A stretch of DNA of 64,000 nt from Clostridiales bacterium (GTDB taxonomy: Bacteria; Bacillota; Clostridia; Lachnospirales; Lachnospiraceae), in contig JAJPZY010000090.1 of the NCBI GenBank assembly GCA_021204085.1, positions 1 through 64,000 of the forward strand, given 5' to 3'. Below the pieces are notes generated by a model. That model ran no database searches, was not told where the DNA came from, and saw only the letters and a program-made list of their open reading frames with translations. Position numbers and translations under genes: made by a program. Of the stretch, positions 1 to 9,876 are shown piece after piece (the stretch's first letter is position 1; every line of letters starts with the position of its first letter).

Positions 1-13
1 ATTTGGAAAGACT

Positions 14-37
14 TAATTCCACCCCAAGGTGGAATTT
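14..37. other. short hairpin (AATTCCACC-ccaa-GGTGGAATT)
   Basis: Perfect inverted repeat read in the sequence; no T-tract on the + side; left-edge context missing. Confidence 0.4.
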
Positions 38-150
38 GAGATTGCAAGCGAGAGAAGCGCCGTAGCTTTTATTTTTTTCTTCTCTTTATCGATTAAGTAT
101 GCTATAATCTATTCGTATGGCTTTCTGCCATTCGAGGAAGGGGTTTTTTT

Positions 151-1032
151 ATGAGCAGAGTAGCGATTGTTACTGACAGCAACAGCGGTATCACTCAGAT
201 GGAGGCAAAGCAGCTTGGCGTTTACGTCATGCCGATGCCTTTCTATATTAATGAAGAATTGTTCCTGGAGGATATCACATTGACACAGGAGCAGTTTTAT
301 GAGAAGCTGACTGCCGGTGCGGACATTAAGACTTCGGCGCCTGTTGTTGGCGATTTTATTGAGCTCTGGGACAGATTGCTGACGGCTTACGATGAGATCA
401 TTCATATACCCATGTCCAGCGGACTCTCCAGCACCTGTTCCACGGCGCAGATGATTGCTCAGGATTATGACGGCAAGGTATTTGTGGTGGACAATCAGCG
501 GATCTCGGTGACACAGCGCCAATCGGTACTCGATGCCAAAATGCTTGCAGATGCCGGAAAGAGCGGGCGTGAGATTTCCGAGATTCTTATGGCGAACAAG
601 ATGGAGTCAAGTATTTACATTATGCTGGATACGCTGTATTATCTGAAAAAAGGCGGACGGATTACGCCGGCAGCGGCAGCATTGGGGACACTTCTAAAGC
701 TGAAACCGGTACTGCAGATTCAGGGGGAAAAGCTGGATGCCTTCGCAAAAGCGCGGACCTCAAAGCAGGGGAAGAATATCATGATTAAGCAGATCGTGGA
801 CGACTGTCGGGATCGCTTTGGATCTGAGGCGGGGGAGGGAATTCACATATCCATGGCTTATACACATGATCTGGAACCGGCGGAGGAGTTTAAAAAGGAA
901 GTGCAGGCGGTGTTCCCAAACCATGATATTGTTATGCAGCCGCTGTCTTTAAGTGTTTCCTGCCACATTGGTCCCGGAGCTTTGGCAGTGACGGCGACAA
1001 AAGCAATATCAAAAGAAGAAATGAGTTGTTAG
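151..1032 (+). CDS. DegV family (fatty-acid binding) protein
   Basis: 293-aa ORF; N-terminal VAIVTDSNSGIT and TSAPVVGDF, typical DegV layout; RBS-like aggaaggggt upstream. Confidence 0.9.
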   Translation: MSRVAIVTDSNSGITQMEAKQLGVYVMPMPFYINEELFLEDITLTQEQFYEKLTAGADIKTSAPVVGDFIELWDRLLTAYDEIIHIPMSSGLSSTCSTAQMIAQDYDGKVFVVDNQRISVTQRQSVLDAKMLADAGKSGREISEILMANKMESSIYIMLDTLYYLKKGGRITPAAAALGTLLKLKPVLQIQGEKLDAFAKARTSKQGKNIMIKQIVDDCRDRFGSEAGEGIHISMAYTHDLEPAEEFKKEVQAVFPNHDIVMQPLSLSVSCHIGPGALAVTATKAISKEEMSC

Positions 1033-1035
1033 GAT

Positions 1036-1437
1036 ATGGATTTTGAAAAACTGAAAGAAATCAGAAACACGGGCTTTATCCGGGAGGTCGGTTTTGATAC
1101 TACAGAGATTCATGAGGGCTATGCCAGAGGCGAGATGACGCTTGCTTCAAAACACGGTAACCCGATCGGATCTATTCATGGCGGTGTGATTTTTACAATT
1201 GCGGATACGATCGGAGGAGCTGCGGCAACCAGCCGGGGACGGTATGTTACAACGCTCTCCGGCAATATCAATTACCTGCGGCCGGCCATGAATTGTAAAA
1301 AGCTGATCGGGGAATCCCGGGAGATAAAAGTGGGAAAGAATGTCTGTGTATATGATGTGATGATCACAGACGAAACCGGGCGGGAAATCGCCATGGCCAC
1401 CATGACATATTATTATTTGAAAGAAACTGAATTTTAA
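1036..1437 (+). CDS. PaaI-family hotdog-fold thioesterase
   Basis: 133 aa; HGNPIGSIHGGVIFTIADTIGGAAA hotdog signature. Confidence 0.85.
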   Translation: MDFEKLKEIRNTGFIREVGFDTTEIHEGYARGEMTLASKHGNPIGSIHGGVIFTIADTIGGAAATSRGRYVTTLSGNINYLRPAMNCKKLIGESREIKVGKNVCVYDVMITDETGREIAMATMTYYYLKETEF

Positions 1438-1473
1438 AGTAAATATATCAGGGAGAACAAGGAGGATAACACA

Positions 1474-2748
1474 ATGGTAAAGGCAGTAGTGGGAGCGAAC
1501 TGGGGTGATGAAGGAAAGGGCAAGATCACCGATATGCTTGCGAAGGAAGCGGATATCATCGTTCGTTTTCAGGGAGGCGCCAATGCGGGTCATACAATTG
1601 TGAATGATTATGGAAAGTTTGCATTGCACACACTCCCGTCCGGATGCTTTTATGGACATACCACCAGTGTCATAGGAAACGGTGTGGCGCTGAACATTCC
1701 GATTCTCTTTCAGGAGATTCAGAGTATTGTTGAAAAGGGTGTTCCGATGCCGAAGATCCTGGTCAGTGACCGTGCACAGATGGTGATGCCGTATCATGTA
1801 TTGTTTGATCAGTATGAAGAGGAGCGGTTGGGTGGAAAGTCCTTTGGCTCGACAAAGTCCGGAATTGCGCCGTTTTATTCTGACAAATACGCAAAGATCG
1901 GCTTTCAGGTCAGCGAACTTTTTGATGAGGAACTGTTAAAAGAAAAGGCAGTCCGTGTCTGTGAAACGAAGAATGTTTTGCTGGAGCATCTTTATCATAA
2001 GCCGCTGCTGGATCCGGAGGAGCTTCTTGAAACACTGCATCAGTATAAAGAGATGGTAGAACCTTATGTCTGTGATGTATCCTCTTATCTCTGGAATGCG
2101 CTGAAAGAGGGAAAACAGATTCTTCTGGAGGGTCAGCTCGGAACATTAAAGGATCCGGATCATGGGATTTATCCGATGGTAACTTCTTCGTCTACTCTGG
2201 CGGCCTATGGCGCAATCGGCGCCGGAATTCCGCCGTATGAGATTCAGAAAGTAATCGTTGTCTGCAAGGCATATTCCAGTGCGGTGGGCGCAGGTGCTTT
2301 TGTCAGTGAGATTTTCGGTGATGAAGCGGATGAACTTCGGCGCCGCGGCGGCGACGGCGGTGAGTACGGCGCGACCACAGGCCGTCCGAGACGGATGGGA
2401 TGGTTTGACTGCGTAGCCAGCAAATACGGCTGCCGTCTTCAGGGAGCGACAGATGTAGCTTTCACAGTGCTGGATGTTCTGGGGTATTTAGATGAAATTC
2501 CGGTTTGTGTGGGCTATGAGATTGACGGCGAAGTGACTACGGATTTTCCTGTTACATCGAAACTGGAAAAAGCAAAGCCCGTACTTCAGGTTCTGCCGGG
2601 ATGGAAGACGGATATCCGCGGAATTAAAAAGTATGAGGATTTGCCGGAAAACTGTCGGAAATACGTGGAGTTTATTGAGAAACAGATTGGTTTCCCCATC
2701 ACGATGGTTTCCAACGGACCGGGACGGAATGACATTATTTACAGATAA
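1474..2748 (+). CDS. purA: adenylosuccinate synthetase
   Basis: 424 aa; VGANWGDEGKGKITD, GGANAGHT, GATTGRPRRMGWFD motifs; RBS aaggagg. Confidence 0.97.
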   Translation: MVKAVVGANWGDEGKGKITDMLAKEADIIVRFQGGANAGHTIVNDYGKFALHTLPSGCFYGHTTSVIGNGVALNIPILFQEIQSIVEKGVPMPKILVSDRAQMVMPYHVLFDQYEEERLGGKSFGSTKSGIAPFYSDKYAKIGFQVSELFDEELLKEKAVRVCETKNVLLEHLYHKPLLDPEELLETLHQYKEMVEPYVCDVSSYLWNALKEGKQILLEGQLGTLKDPDHGIYPMVTSSSTLAAYGAIGAGIPPYEIQKVIVVCKAYSSAVGAGAFVSEIFGDEADELRRRGGDGGEYGATTGRPRRMGWFDCVASKYGCRLQGATDVAFTVLDVLGYLDEIPVCVGYEIDGEVTTDFPVTSKLEKAKPVLQVLPGWKTDIRGIKKYEDLPENCRKYVEFIEKQIGFPITMVSNGPGRNDIIYR

Positions 2749-2755
2749 AGAAGAC

Positions 2756-2808
2756 AAAAGCTTTCCGCTGTTCCTGAATGAGGACAGACGGAAAGCTTTT
2801 TGCTTTTT
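2756..2808 (+). terminator. intrinsic terminator after purA
   Basis: AAAAGCTTTCCG...CGGAAAGCTTTTTGCTTTTTT. Confidence 0.85.
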
Positions 2809-2932
2809 TGCTGAATTTTTACAAAAAACTGCTTTTCTATTTGTCTAATTTATAGTATACTATATGGGAGTTGTGATTATCCGATGGTAATTATGACCTG
2901 AAAATTAATACATGGAAAGAGGGGGCAAGGCA

Positions 2933-4141
2933 ATGGGCAAAGAAATAGTCGCTATGCTTCTCGCCGGCGGTCAGGGATCGCGTCTGTACGCACTGACACA
3001 AAAGCTGGCGAAACCGGCAGTTCCTTTTGGCGGAAAGTATCGTATCATCGATTTCCCAATTTCGAACTGCGTGAATTCCGGCATTGATACGGTAGGCGTC
3101 CTGACGCAGTATCAGCCGTTTGTACTGAATGAATATATCGGAAACGGACAGCCGTGGGATTTGGACCGCTTAAATGGCGGTATCCATGTCCTTCCGCCTT
3201 ATCAGAGAGCGAACGGGTCGGATTGGTATAAGGGGACGGCGAATGCCATCTATCAGAATATCTCCTTTATCGAGCGCTATGACCCGGAGTATGTGATTAT
3301 TCTCTCCGGAGATCAGATCTGCAAGCAGGATTATGCAGATTTCCTGCGTTTCCACAAGGAGAAGAACGCGGAGTTTTCCGTGGCGGTCAGAGAAGTACCC
3401 TGGGATGAGGCATCACGTTTCGGCATTATGGTAGCGGACGACGATGATCGGATTTCTGAGTTCCAGGAGAAGCCGAAGGAGTCAAAGTCGAATCTGGCTT
3501 CGATGGGTATCTATATTTTCAACTGGGATGTGCTACGCAAGTATCTGGAAGAAGATGAGGCGGATCCGGAGTCGGAAAATGACTTTGGTAACAATATCAT
3601 TCCGAACCTGCTGCGTGATAGCCGCCGTATGTATGCATATCATTTCAACGGTTACTGGAAGGATGTGGGAACCATTTCTTCCCTTTGGGAGGCAAATATG
3701 GAGGTTCTGGATCCGGAGCACAGCGGAATCAACCTCTTTGATGATGACTGGAAGATTTACAGCCGCAATGCAGGAATGACCGGACATAAGATTGGCGCAG
3801 ATGCCGTGATCGATAATTCCATGATCACAGATGGATGTCTTGTGGACGGCGAAGTTTCTCATTCCATTCTTTACTCCGGCGTAAAGGTGGCAAAAGGAGC
3901 TGTGGTTAAGGATGCGGTCATTATGGGCGGTTCCATTATTAAGGAGGGAGCTGTTGTAGAGCACTGCATCGTTGCGGAGAATGCCATTATTGATGAGAAT
4001 GCTGCAGTCGGTGTTGTAAAAGAGGGAGAGAAGCAGGGCGTTGCTACGATTGGCCCCGGCGTTTACATCGGCAGCGGGACGAAGATCGGTTCTAATGCGA
4101 TGGTGAGTGAAAATGTAAAGGATGGTGAAGAGATATGGTAA
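2933..4141 (+). CDS. glgC: glucose-1-phosphate adenylyltransferase
   Basis: [44 protein letters not shown]; start at MGKEIVAM preceded by agagggggcaagg. Confidence 0.95.
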   Translation: MGKEIVAMLLAGGQGSRLYALTQKLAKPAVPFGGKYRIIDFPISNCVNSGIDTVGVLTQYQPFVLNEYIGNGQPWDLDRLNGGIHVLPPYQRANGSDWYKGTANAIYQNISFIERYDPEYVIILSGDQICKQDYADFLRFHKEKNAEFSVAVREVPWDEASRFGIMVADDDDRISEFQEKPKESKSNLASMGIYIFNWDVLRKYLEEDEADPESENDFGNNIIPNLLRDSRRMYAYHFNGYWKDVGTISSLWEANMEVLDPEHSGINLFDDDWKIYSRNAGMTGHKIGADAVIDNSMITDGCLVDGEVSHSILYSGVKVAKGAVVKDAVIMGGSIIKEGAVVEHCIVAENAIIDENAAVGVVKEGEKQGVATIGPGVYIGSGTKIGSNAMVSENVKDGEEIW

Positions 4142-5265
4142 ACAGTGCACTCGGTATTATTTTTCCCAATCAGTATGATGAGCTCGTACCGGAACTGACC
4201 AGCGAGCGCCTGATGGCTTCCATTCCCTTTGCAAGCCGTTACCGTATGATTGACTTTGCCCTGTCCAGTATGGTAAACAGCGGCATTACGAATATTTCAG
4301 TTCTGGCCCGGCAGAATTATCATTCACTGATGGATCATCTGGGATCCGGACGTGAGTGGGATCTGTCCCGCAAAAACGGCGGTCTTACGATCTGGCCTCC
4401 GTTTGCGGAAAAGTCCATGAATGTTTACAGAGGCCGTATTGAGGCTTTAGAGCATATCCTCGGATTCCTGAAATCTCAGAAAGAGCAGTTTATCATTATC
4501 TCTGACACGAACATTGCTGCTTCCTTTGATTTTAAGGCGTTCATCCAGGCACATGTAGACAGCGGCGCGGATGTGACCTGTGCGTACACGCGTCAGCCTT
4601 TGCCGGAAAGCATTATGTCTGCGAGGCTGATGAACAAGGGGATGTACTATACATATGATATCGAAGACGGCATCGTGAAGAAGATGTATATCAATCCTCA
4701 GGAAGACGGGGATCAGAACTTCGGCATGAATATCTACTGCATCGACCGTGAGCTGATGATCAAACTGGTGCGGGAAGCTTATATGCAGGGCGGCGTCTAT
4801 TTTGAGCGCGATGTCCTCTTAAAGAAGCTGGATGAACTGAAGGTTGTCGCTTATCAGTTTACCGGATATTACGGCCGGATCAGCGATATGAAGTCCTATT
4901 TCGACGAGAATATGCGCCTTCTGGATGAGGATAATCTGGACGCGCTGTTCTCCCAGCCGGTTTATACAAAGCTTCGTGATGACAACCCGACGCGTTACTT
5001 TGACGGTGCGGTTGTTCGGAATGTTATGGCAGCTGACGGCTGCGTGATCGAGGGAAATGTAGAGAATTGTGTCCTCTTCAGAGGTGTGAAGATCGGCAAA
5101 GGTGCGACTGTGAAAAATTGTGTCCTGATGCAGGATACAGTTATCGAGGAAGGTGCGGTTCTGGAGCATATCATTACAGATAAGAACGCGTTGATTACTT
5201 CTGGTAAAGAAGTCAGAGGAACAGATTCCTTCCCGGTATTTGTCGCGAAATATCAGGTGATTTAG
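4135..5265 (+). CDS. glgD: glucose-1-phosphate adenylyltransferase subunit GlgD
   Basis: 376 aa; paralogous to the preceding glgC, overlapping its stop; GlgC/GlgD arrangement typical of Firmicutes. Confidence 0.92.
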   Translation: MVNSALGIIFPNQYDELVPELTSERLMASIPFASRYRMIDFALSSMVNSGITNISVLARQNYHSLMDHLGSGREWDLSRKNGGLTIWPPFAEKSMNVYRGRIEALEHILGFLKSQKEQFIIISDTNIAASFDFKAFIQAHVDSGADVTCAYTRQPLPESIMSARLMNKGMYYTYDIEDGIVKKMYINPQEDGDQNFGMNIYCIDRELMIKLVREAYMQGGVYFERDVLLKKLDELKVVAYQFTGYYGRISDMKSYFDENMRLLDEDNLDALFSQPVYTKLRDDNPTRYFDGAVVRNVMAADGCVIEGNVENCVLFRGVKIGKGATVKNCVLMQDTVIEEGAVLEHIITDKNALITSGKEVRGTDSFPVFVAKYQVI

Positions 5266-5318
5266 GCCGGATGGAGTATGAATTGGCGTCAAAGATGGTT
5301 TTGATGGCACATTTAAGT

Positions 5319-5355
5319 AAAAACAGCGGGGATTTTTCAATCCCCGCTGTTTTTG
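5319..5355. terminator. bidirectional intrinsic terminator (glgD / convergent small ORF)
   Basis: aaaaacagcggggatttttcaatccccgctgttttt; poly-A on one side, poly-T on the other. Confidence 0.88.
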
Positions 5356-5615
5356 ACGTCATTATTATTGTCCTGAGCGTTCGAAATGGTTTCTTTGTTG
5401 TCTTTGGCGTCTGCTGAGTAATGATCTTTCAGAAGTTTATAAATCATAGTATAGGCCCAGAGCAGTGCCGGCAATACTACCGTTGAGTAAATGGATGCCC
5501 GCAGGAGATTCATTGCCTGCTCGCTGCCGATAATTGCCAGAACCAGCGTCGATATATAGAGTGCAACTAATGCGATCGCGCCGATCAGCGCTATGATGCG
5601 CTTGACTTTTTTCAT
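5337..5615 (-). CDS. small membrane protein of unknown function (two predicted TM helices)
   Basis: 92 aa: MKKVKRIIALIGAIALVALYISTLVLAI...VVLPALLWAYTMIYKLLKDHY; plausible start and hydrophobicity. Confidence 0.75.
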   Translation of the reverse strand: MKKVKRIIALIGAIALVALYISTLVLAIIGSEQAMNLLRASIYSTVVLPALLWAYTMIYKLLKDHYSADAKDNKETISNAQDNNNDVKNSGD

Positions 5616-5666
5616 AGTAAATCACCGCTTTTGAATCAGATATATAAATCAGGAATTGCGAAAAAG

Positions 5667-5707
5667 AAAAGCGTCAAACCGGAGATAAAACAACGGGTGA
5701 CGCTTTT
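5667..5707 (-). terminator. intrinsic terminator downstream of tRNA-Thr
   Basis: AAAAGCGTCA...TGACGCTTTT perfect 10-bp stem. Confidence 0.75.
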
Positions 5708-5708
5708 A

Positions 5709-5780
5709 AGCTGATGACGAGATTTGAACTCGTGACCCCTTCCTTACCAAGGAAGTGCTCTACCCCTGAGCCACATCAGC
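5709..5780 (-). tRNA. tRNA-Thr (GGT)
   Basis: Reverse complement GCTGATGTGGCTCAGGGGTAGAGCACTTCCTTGGTAAGGAAGGGGTCACGAGTTCAAATCTCGTCATCAGCT; cloverleaf, anticodon GGT. Confidence 0.95.
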
Positions 5781-5804
5781 ATGTCAGTTTTCGCTGACTT
5801 ATGT

Positions 5805-5833
5805 ACTATACTACAGGACATTCAAAAAGTCAA
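5805..5833 (-). promoter_or_regulatory. sigma-A-type promoter for tRNA-Thr
   Basis: Minus strand TTGACT-N17-TATAGT. Confidence 0.75.
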
Positions 5834-5883
5834 ATACTTTTTCATTAAAAAAATTGTTGCGCAAAAATATTTTTAAGTTTCTC

Positions 5884-5912
5884 TTGCAATCTGTTCAGTT
5901 TTTGTATATTAT
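5884..5912 (+). promoter_or_regulatory. sigma-A-type promoter for tRNA-Val
   Basis: TTGCAA-N17-TATTAT 11 nt upstream of the tRNA. Confidence 0.65.
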
Positions 5913-5922
5913 AGTTTTCGAT

Positions 5923-5995
5923 GGAGATATAGCTCAGCTGGGAGAGCATCTGCTTGACGTGTAGAGGGTCACAGGTTCGAGTCCTGCTATCTCCA
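5923..5995 (+). tRNA. tRNA-Val (GAC)
   Basis: GGAGATATAGCTCAGCTGGGAGAGCATCTGCTTGACGTGTAGAGGGTCACAGGTTCGAGTCCTGCTATCTCCA; cloverleaf, anticodon GAC. Confidence 0.95.
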
Positions 5996-6001
5996 TTGAT
6001 G

Positions 6002-6031
6002 AAAGCCGGGAAGTTGTATTCCCGGCTTTTA
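6002..6031 (+). terminator. intrinsic terminator after tRNA-Val
   Basis: AAAGCCGGGAAgttgtaTTCCCGGCTTTT. Confidence 0.85.
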
Positions 6032-6145
6032 CTTTGCCTTTCCGGCGGTTTGCTTTTTCAAATTTTTCATACGGTTTTTAGACTATCCGATTGTTTATCT
6101 TACCAAAGCCCTTTATATTTGAAACTGAGAAATCGACAGCGAAAA

Positions 6146-7243
6146 TTACTTTTCATATACAGTATAGTGATGCCGTTTCAGCAATGTCACAGCTTTGTCA
6201 TAGGACTGATGGTCGTAAAACTCCACCTGCAGGACGCCCTGTTGGAACTCCCGGTTATGGATGATACCGATGTTTTTAATGCTGATGCTGTTGGTTGCCA
6301 GAATTGTGGCAATTGTCGCGATTCCGCCCGCTTCATCGATCAGGTCAAGGAACAGCCGGTAAATCGGACGGAGCGCACCGCGGTTGATGTTGAAGGAATC
6401 GCGGTATTCTTTGGCGGAACTGAAAAAATTACGGATTTCCGCCTGGTCTCCGTGCGCGATGGTTTCTTTTGTCTCCTGAAACTTGTCGATAAAATCGTCG
6501 ATCAGTTCAAGTATCTGGTCTTTGTTGGCCACACAGATATTTTCCCACATGCAGGGATCGGAAGAAGCTACACGCGTAATATCCTTGAACCCGCCGGCTG
6601 CGATCGTCCGCAGCGTTTCGCTTTCGTCATCCAGACCTTTTACCAGATTCACCAGGGTACAGGCGATGACAGTCGGAAGATGGCTGATGGAACCCACGGA
6701 AAAATCATGCTTCTTATAATCAAGAATCAGAGGAATCGCGCCGATGCTCTTGATAAATAACTCGAATTCGATGACTTTTGAGTGGGAAACCGTGGGCGTC
6801 GGAGTCAGGACATAATAGGCGTTTTCCAGCATGTAAGGCGTGGAATTCTCATAACCGGTGTGTTCCGTGCCGCACATGGGATGTCCGCCGATGAAATGCT
6901 TCTCCAGATCCGGAAACAGGTGGATGTTTTCGTGAATTTTATTTTTTACACTTCCGACATCAGTTAACAGCATGTTTGCATGCAGAAGATCGGAAAGCTT
7001 CTGTACATACTCATTATTATCCAATACCGGTGCGCACAGGTAGATGTAATCACAGTCCGCAAATGCGTCTGTTACGCCGTCGCAGGCTTCTGTGATCACG
7101 CCGTCTTCCATTGCGGCCGCGAGGGTCTTAGCGCATGTGTCGTATGCGATCAGCGGAATATCCGGATAAATGCGGTGGATCGTTTTTGCGACAGAACCGC
7201 CGATATGTCCGAGACCGATAAAGCCAATTTTCTTTGGATTCAT
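6146..7243 (-). CDS. tyrA: prephenate dehydrogenase with C-terminal ACT-like region
   Basis: MNPKKIGFIGLGHIGGSVAKTIHRIYPD (Rossmann), GGHPMCGTEHTGYEN; start at 7243 preceded by TTTTGGAGGAC on the minus strand. Confidence 0.92.
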   Translation of the reverse strand: MNPKKIGFIGLGHIGGSVAKTIHRIYPDIPLIAYDTCAKTLAAAMEDGVITEACDGVTDAFADCDYIYLCAPVLDNNEYVQKLSDLLHANMLLTDVGSVKNKIHENIHLFPDLEKHFIGGHPMCGTEHTGYENSTPYMLENAYYVLTPTPTVSHSKVIEFELFIKSIGAIPLILDYKKHDFSVGSISHLPTVIACTLVNLVKGLDDESETLRTIAAGGFKDITRVASSDPCMWENICVANKDQILELIDDFIDKFQETKETIAHGDQAEIRNFFSSAKEYRDSFNINRGALRPIYRLFLDLIDEAGGIATIATILATNSISIKNIGIIHNREFQQGVLQVEFYDHQSYDKAVTLLKRHHYTVYEK

Positions 7244-7439
7244 TTGTTTTTTGTCCTCCAAAACAGTGAATTGCATAATCGGTATAGATTTTAATACTTT
7301 TACGTGGGAAAGTCAATGATATGATTTTTGACCGGAAGAGAATCTTCTGTGATATGCATCGAACTGTTTTATATGTGCAAAAATATCTGCTGTTTGTCAG
7401 CCTTTGCGATTCCGCCTTGCCGAAATTGCATAAAAATAG

Positions 7440-7468
7440 TTGCAAAAACGGATAAAGTTTAGTAGAAT
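7440..7468 (+). promoter_or_regulatory. putative promoter of EF-G-like gene
   Basis: TTGCAA-N17-TAGAAT. Confidence 0.55.
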
Positions 7469-7541
7469 GTAACCAGAGTGCGGTTGTGCGGTTCTGAAAT
7501 TGCCGACGAGCGCGAAGAATTTTAAATTGGAGGATACGTTT

Positions 7542-9614
7542 ATGAAGATTTACACCACGGACAAAATCCGTAACGTTGTTGTTTTGGGTCATGGCGGAGC
7601 CGGCAAGACGACACTGGTGGAGGCGATGGCCTACCTTGCGGGCGTTACGACCCGTATGGGAAAGGTAAATGACGGCAATACCATCAGCGATTTTGATAAA
7701 GAGGAGATTAAGAGGGGATTTTCTATCAGCACTTCCGTAGTTCCGGTTGAATGGGGCGACACCAAGATTAACCTTCTGGATACCCCCGGTTTTTTTGATT
7801 TCGTGGGTGAAGTCGAGGAGGCTGCTGCGGCGGCGGATGCTGCGATCATCGTTATCAATGGAAAGTCCGGTGTTGAAGTCGGTACACAGAAAGCGTGGGA
7901 GATTTGCGAGCGGTATCATCTTCCCAGACTGATCTGTGTAACCGGGATGGACGATGACAATGCAAGTTTCCGTCAGGTGGTTCAGGATATGCAGGAGCTC
8001 TACGGAAAGAAGATTGCGCCGTTTCATATTCCTCTTCGCGCGAATGAGAAGCTGGTCGGCCTGATCAATCTGATCACACAGGAAGCGTTTAAGTGGGATC
8101 GAAACGGCAATACGGTTCCGACAGAAGTTCCGGATTATTCCCATGCAAATATTGAACTTCTCCGTGAGGCGCTGATCGAAGCTGTCGCTGAGACCAGCGA
8201 GGAATATATGGAGCGCTATTTTGAGGGCGACGAGTTTTCTGAGAACGAGATTCGTCAGGCGCTTCGTGTCAGCGTGATCGACGGGTCGATTGTTCCGATC
8301 TCGGTTGCGGCCGGGATTGAAGCGCACGGCGTTTTTACCCTGCTGGATGATATCCTGAAGTACCTTCCCAGCCCGGATAAAAAAGAGTGCAAAGCGATCA
8401 ATACAAAGTCAAATGAAGTATTTAACGCGGACTTTAATTTTGCAAAGCCCAAGAGTGCATATATTTTTAAGACGATTGTGGATCCGTTTATCGGTAAATA
8501 TTCCCTGATAAAAGTCACCTCCGGCGTTATTAAGACGGATGATGTTCTTTACAATGAGGAACGGGGTATGGATGATAAGATCGGCAAAGTATATGTGCTT
8601 CGCGGCAATAAGCCGGAAGAAGTATCTGAGCTTCATGCCGGAGATATCGGAGCGCTGGCGAAGCTGAATAAAGTTGTTACGACAGATACACTGTCTACAA
8701 AATCGACTCCCGTCGTCTTTATCCGGACAGCCATTTCCAAGCCGTATACTTACATGAGCTTCAAACCGGTGAACAAGGCGGATGTGGATAAGGTTTCCCA
8801 GTCCCTGCAGAAGATCATGCAGGAAGATCTGACTCTGAAGGTTGTCAATGACAGTGAGAATCATCAGACCCTGCTTTACGGCATCGGCGATCAGCAGCTG
8901 GATGTTGTGGTCAGCAAACTGCAGGAGAAGTATAAAGTACAGATCACACTGGAACAGCCGCGTGTGGCATTCCGTGAGACCATTCGGAAAAAATCAGACG
9001 TGGAAGCCAAGTATAAGAAGCAGTCCGGCGGACATGGTCAGTATGGTCATGTAAAGATGACCTTCGAGCCGTCCGGGGATCTTGAATCTCCGTACGTATT
9101 TGAACAGATTGTTGTCGGCGGTACCGTTCCGAAAAACTACTTCCCGGCAGTTGAGAAGGGAATTCAGGATGCGGTTGAAAAGGGACCTCTGGCCGGATAT
9201 CCGGTTGTCGGTGTAAAGGCAGTTCTCTATGACGGATCTTATCATCCGGTAGATTCCTCCGAGATGGCATTCAAGACCGCATCTATTCAGGCATTTAAGA
9301 AAGGATTTATAGAAGCCTCCCCGGTACTCTTAGAGCCTATTTCCTCTCTTAAAGTTCTGGTTCCGGACGCATACACCGGCGACGTCATGGGCGACCTGAA
9401 CAAGCGCCGCGGCCGTGTGCTCGGCATGAATCCGGTTGACGGCGGAAAGCAGGAGATCATCGCTGATGTACCGACAGCTTCTCTCTTCGGGTACAACACA
9501 GACCTTCGCTCCATGACCGGCGGCAGCGGCACCTACTCCTACGAGTTCGCTCGCTACAAGCAGGCACCGGCTGATATTCAGGAGAAAGAGATCGCTGCGA
9601 GAGCAGAAGAGTAA
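7542..9614 (+). CDS. elongation factor G-like translational-GTPase-family protein
   Basis: EF-G domain order; P-loop GHGGAGKTTL; C-terminal SGGHGQYGHVKMTFEP; start MKIYTTDK preceded by ggagg. Divergent G3/G4, so not called fusA. Confidence 0.88.
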   Translation: MKIYTTDKIRNVVVLGHGGAGKTTLVEAMAYLAGVTTRMGKVNDGNTISDFDKEEIKRGFSISTSVVPVEWGDTKINLLDTPGFFDFVGEVEEAAAAADAAIIVINGKSGVEVGTQKAWEICERYHLPRLICVTGMDDDNASFRQVVQDMQELYGKKIAPFHIPLRANEKLVGLINLITQEAFKWDRNGNTVPTEVPDYSHANIELLREALIEAVAETSEEYMERYFEGDEFSENEIRQALRVSVIDGSIVPISVAAGIEAHGVFTLLDDILKYLPSPDKKECKAINTKSNEVFNADFNFAKPKSAYIFKTIVDPFIGKYSLIKVTSGVIKTDDVLYNEERGMDDKIGKVYVLRGNKPEEVSELHAGDIGALAKLNKVVTTDTLSTKSTPVVFIRTAISKPYTYMSFKPVNKADVDKVSQSLQKIMQEDLTLKVVNDSENHQTLLYGIGDQQLDVVVSKLQEKYKVQITLEQPRVAFRETIRKKSDVEAKYKKQSGGHGQYGHVKMTFEPSGDLESPYVFEQIVVGGTVPKNYFPAVEKGIQDAVEKGPLAGYPVVGVKAVLYDGSYHPVDSSEMAFKTASIQAFKKGFIEASPVLLEPISSLKVLVPDAYTGDVMGDLNKRRGRVLGMNPVDGGKQEIIADVPTASLFGYNTDLRSMTGGSGTYSYEFARYKQAPADIQEKEIAARAEE

Positions 9615-9650
9615 ATACTGTTTTTCAGGATAAAATATGAGTAATAAAGG

Positions 9651-9694
9651 CGGGTATCACATACACAGTGCTGTGTATTGTGATACCCGTTTTT
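9651..9694 (+). terminator. intrinsic terminator
   Basis: CGGGTATCACatacacagtgctgtgtattGTGATACCCG followed by TTTTT. Confidence 0.9.
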
Positions 9695-9876
9695 CCTTCA
9701 GCTGTCCAAATTGTTCGCTCAGGATGAGGCAGGCACAAAACAGAATCACATTCTTTTTCGCACCCTTGTTGATTTCATCGGAATCTTGTGATACACTTTC
9801 TGAATGGATAAATAGATTCGCAAATAGAAGCGCAGATTTTCACACTGCGCCCTAAGTATACAGGAGGAAATGAGTC

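Noticed and set aside
5954-6760. 268-aa + ORF beginning inside tRNA-Val
   Set aside because: Starts in the tRNA, crosses its terminator and runs antisense to tyrA.
7128-8327. 399-aa minus-strand ORF overlapping tyrA and the EF-G-like gene
   Set aside because: Shadow of two well-supported genes; no domain signature.
9695-9876. Possible T-box leader upstream of leuS
   Set aside because: Looked for AGGGTGG-type T-box and following terminator; neither is present.
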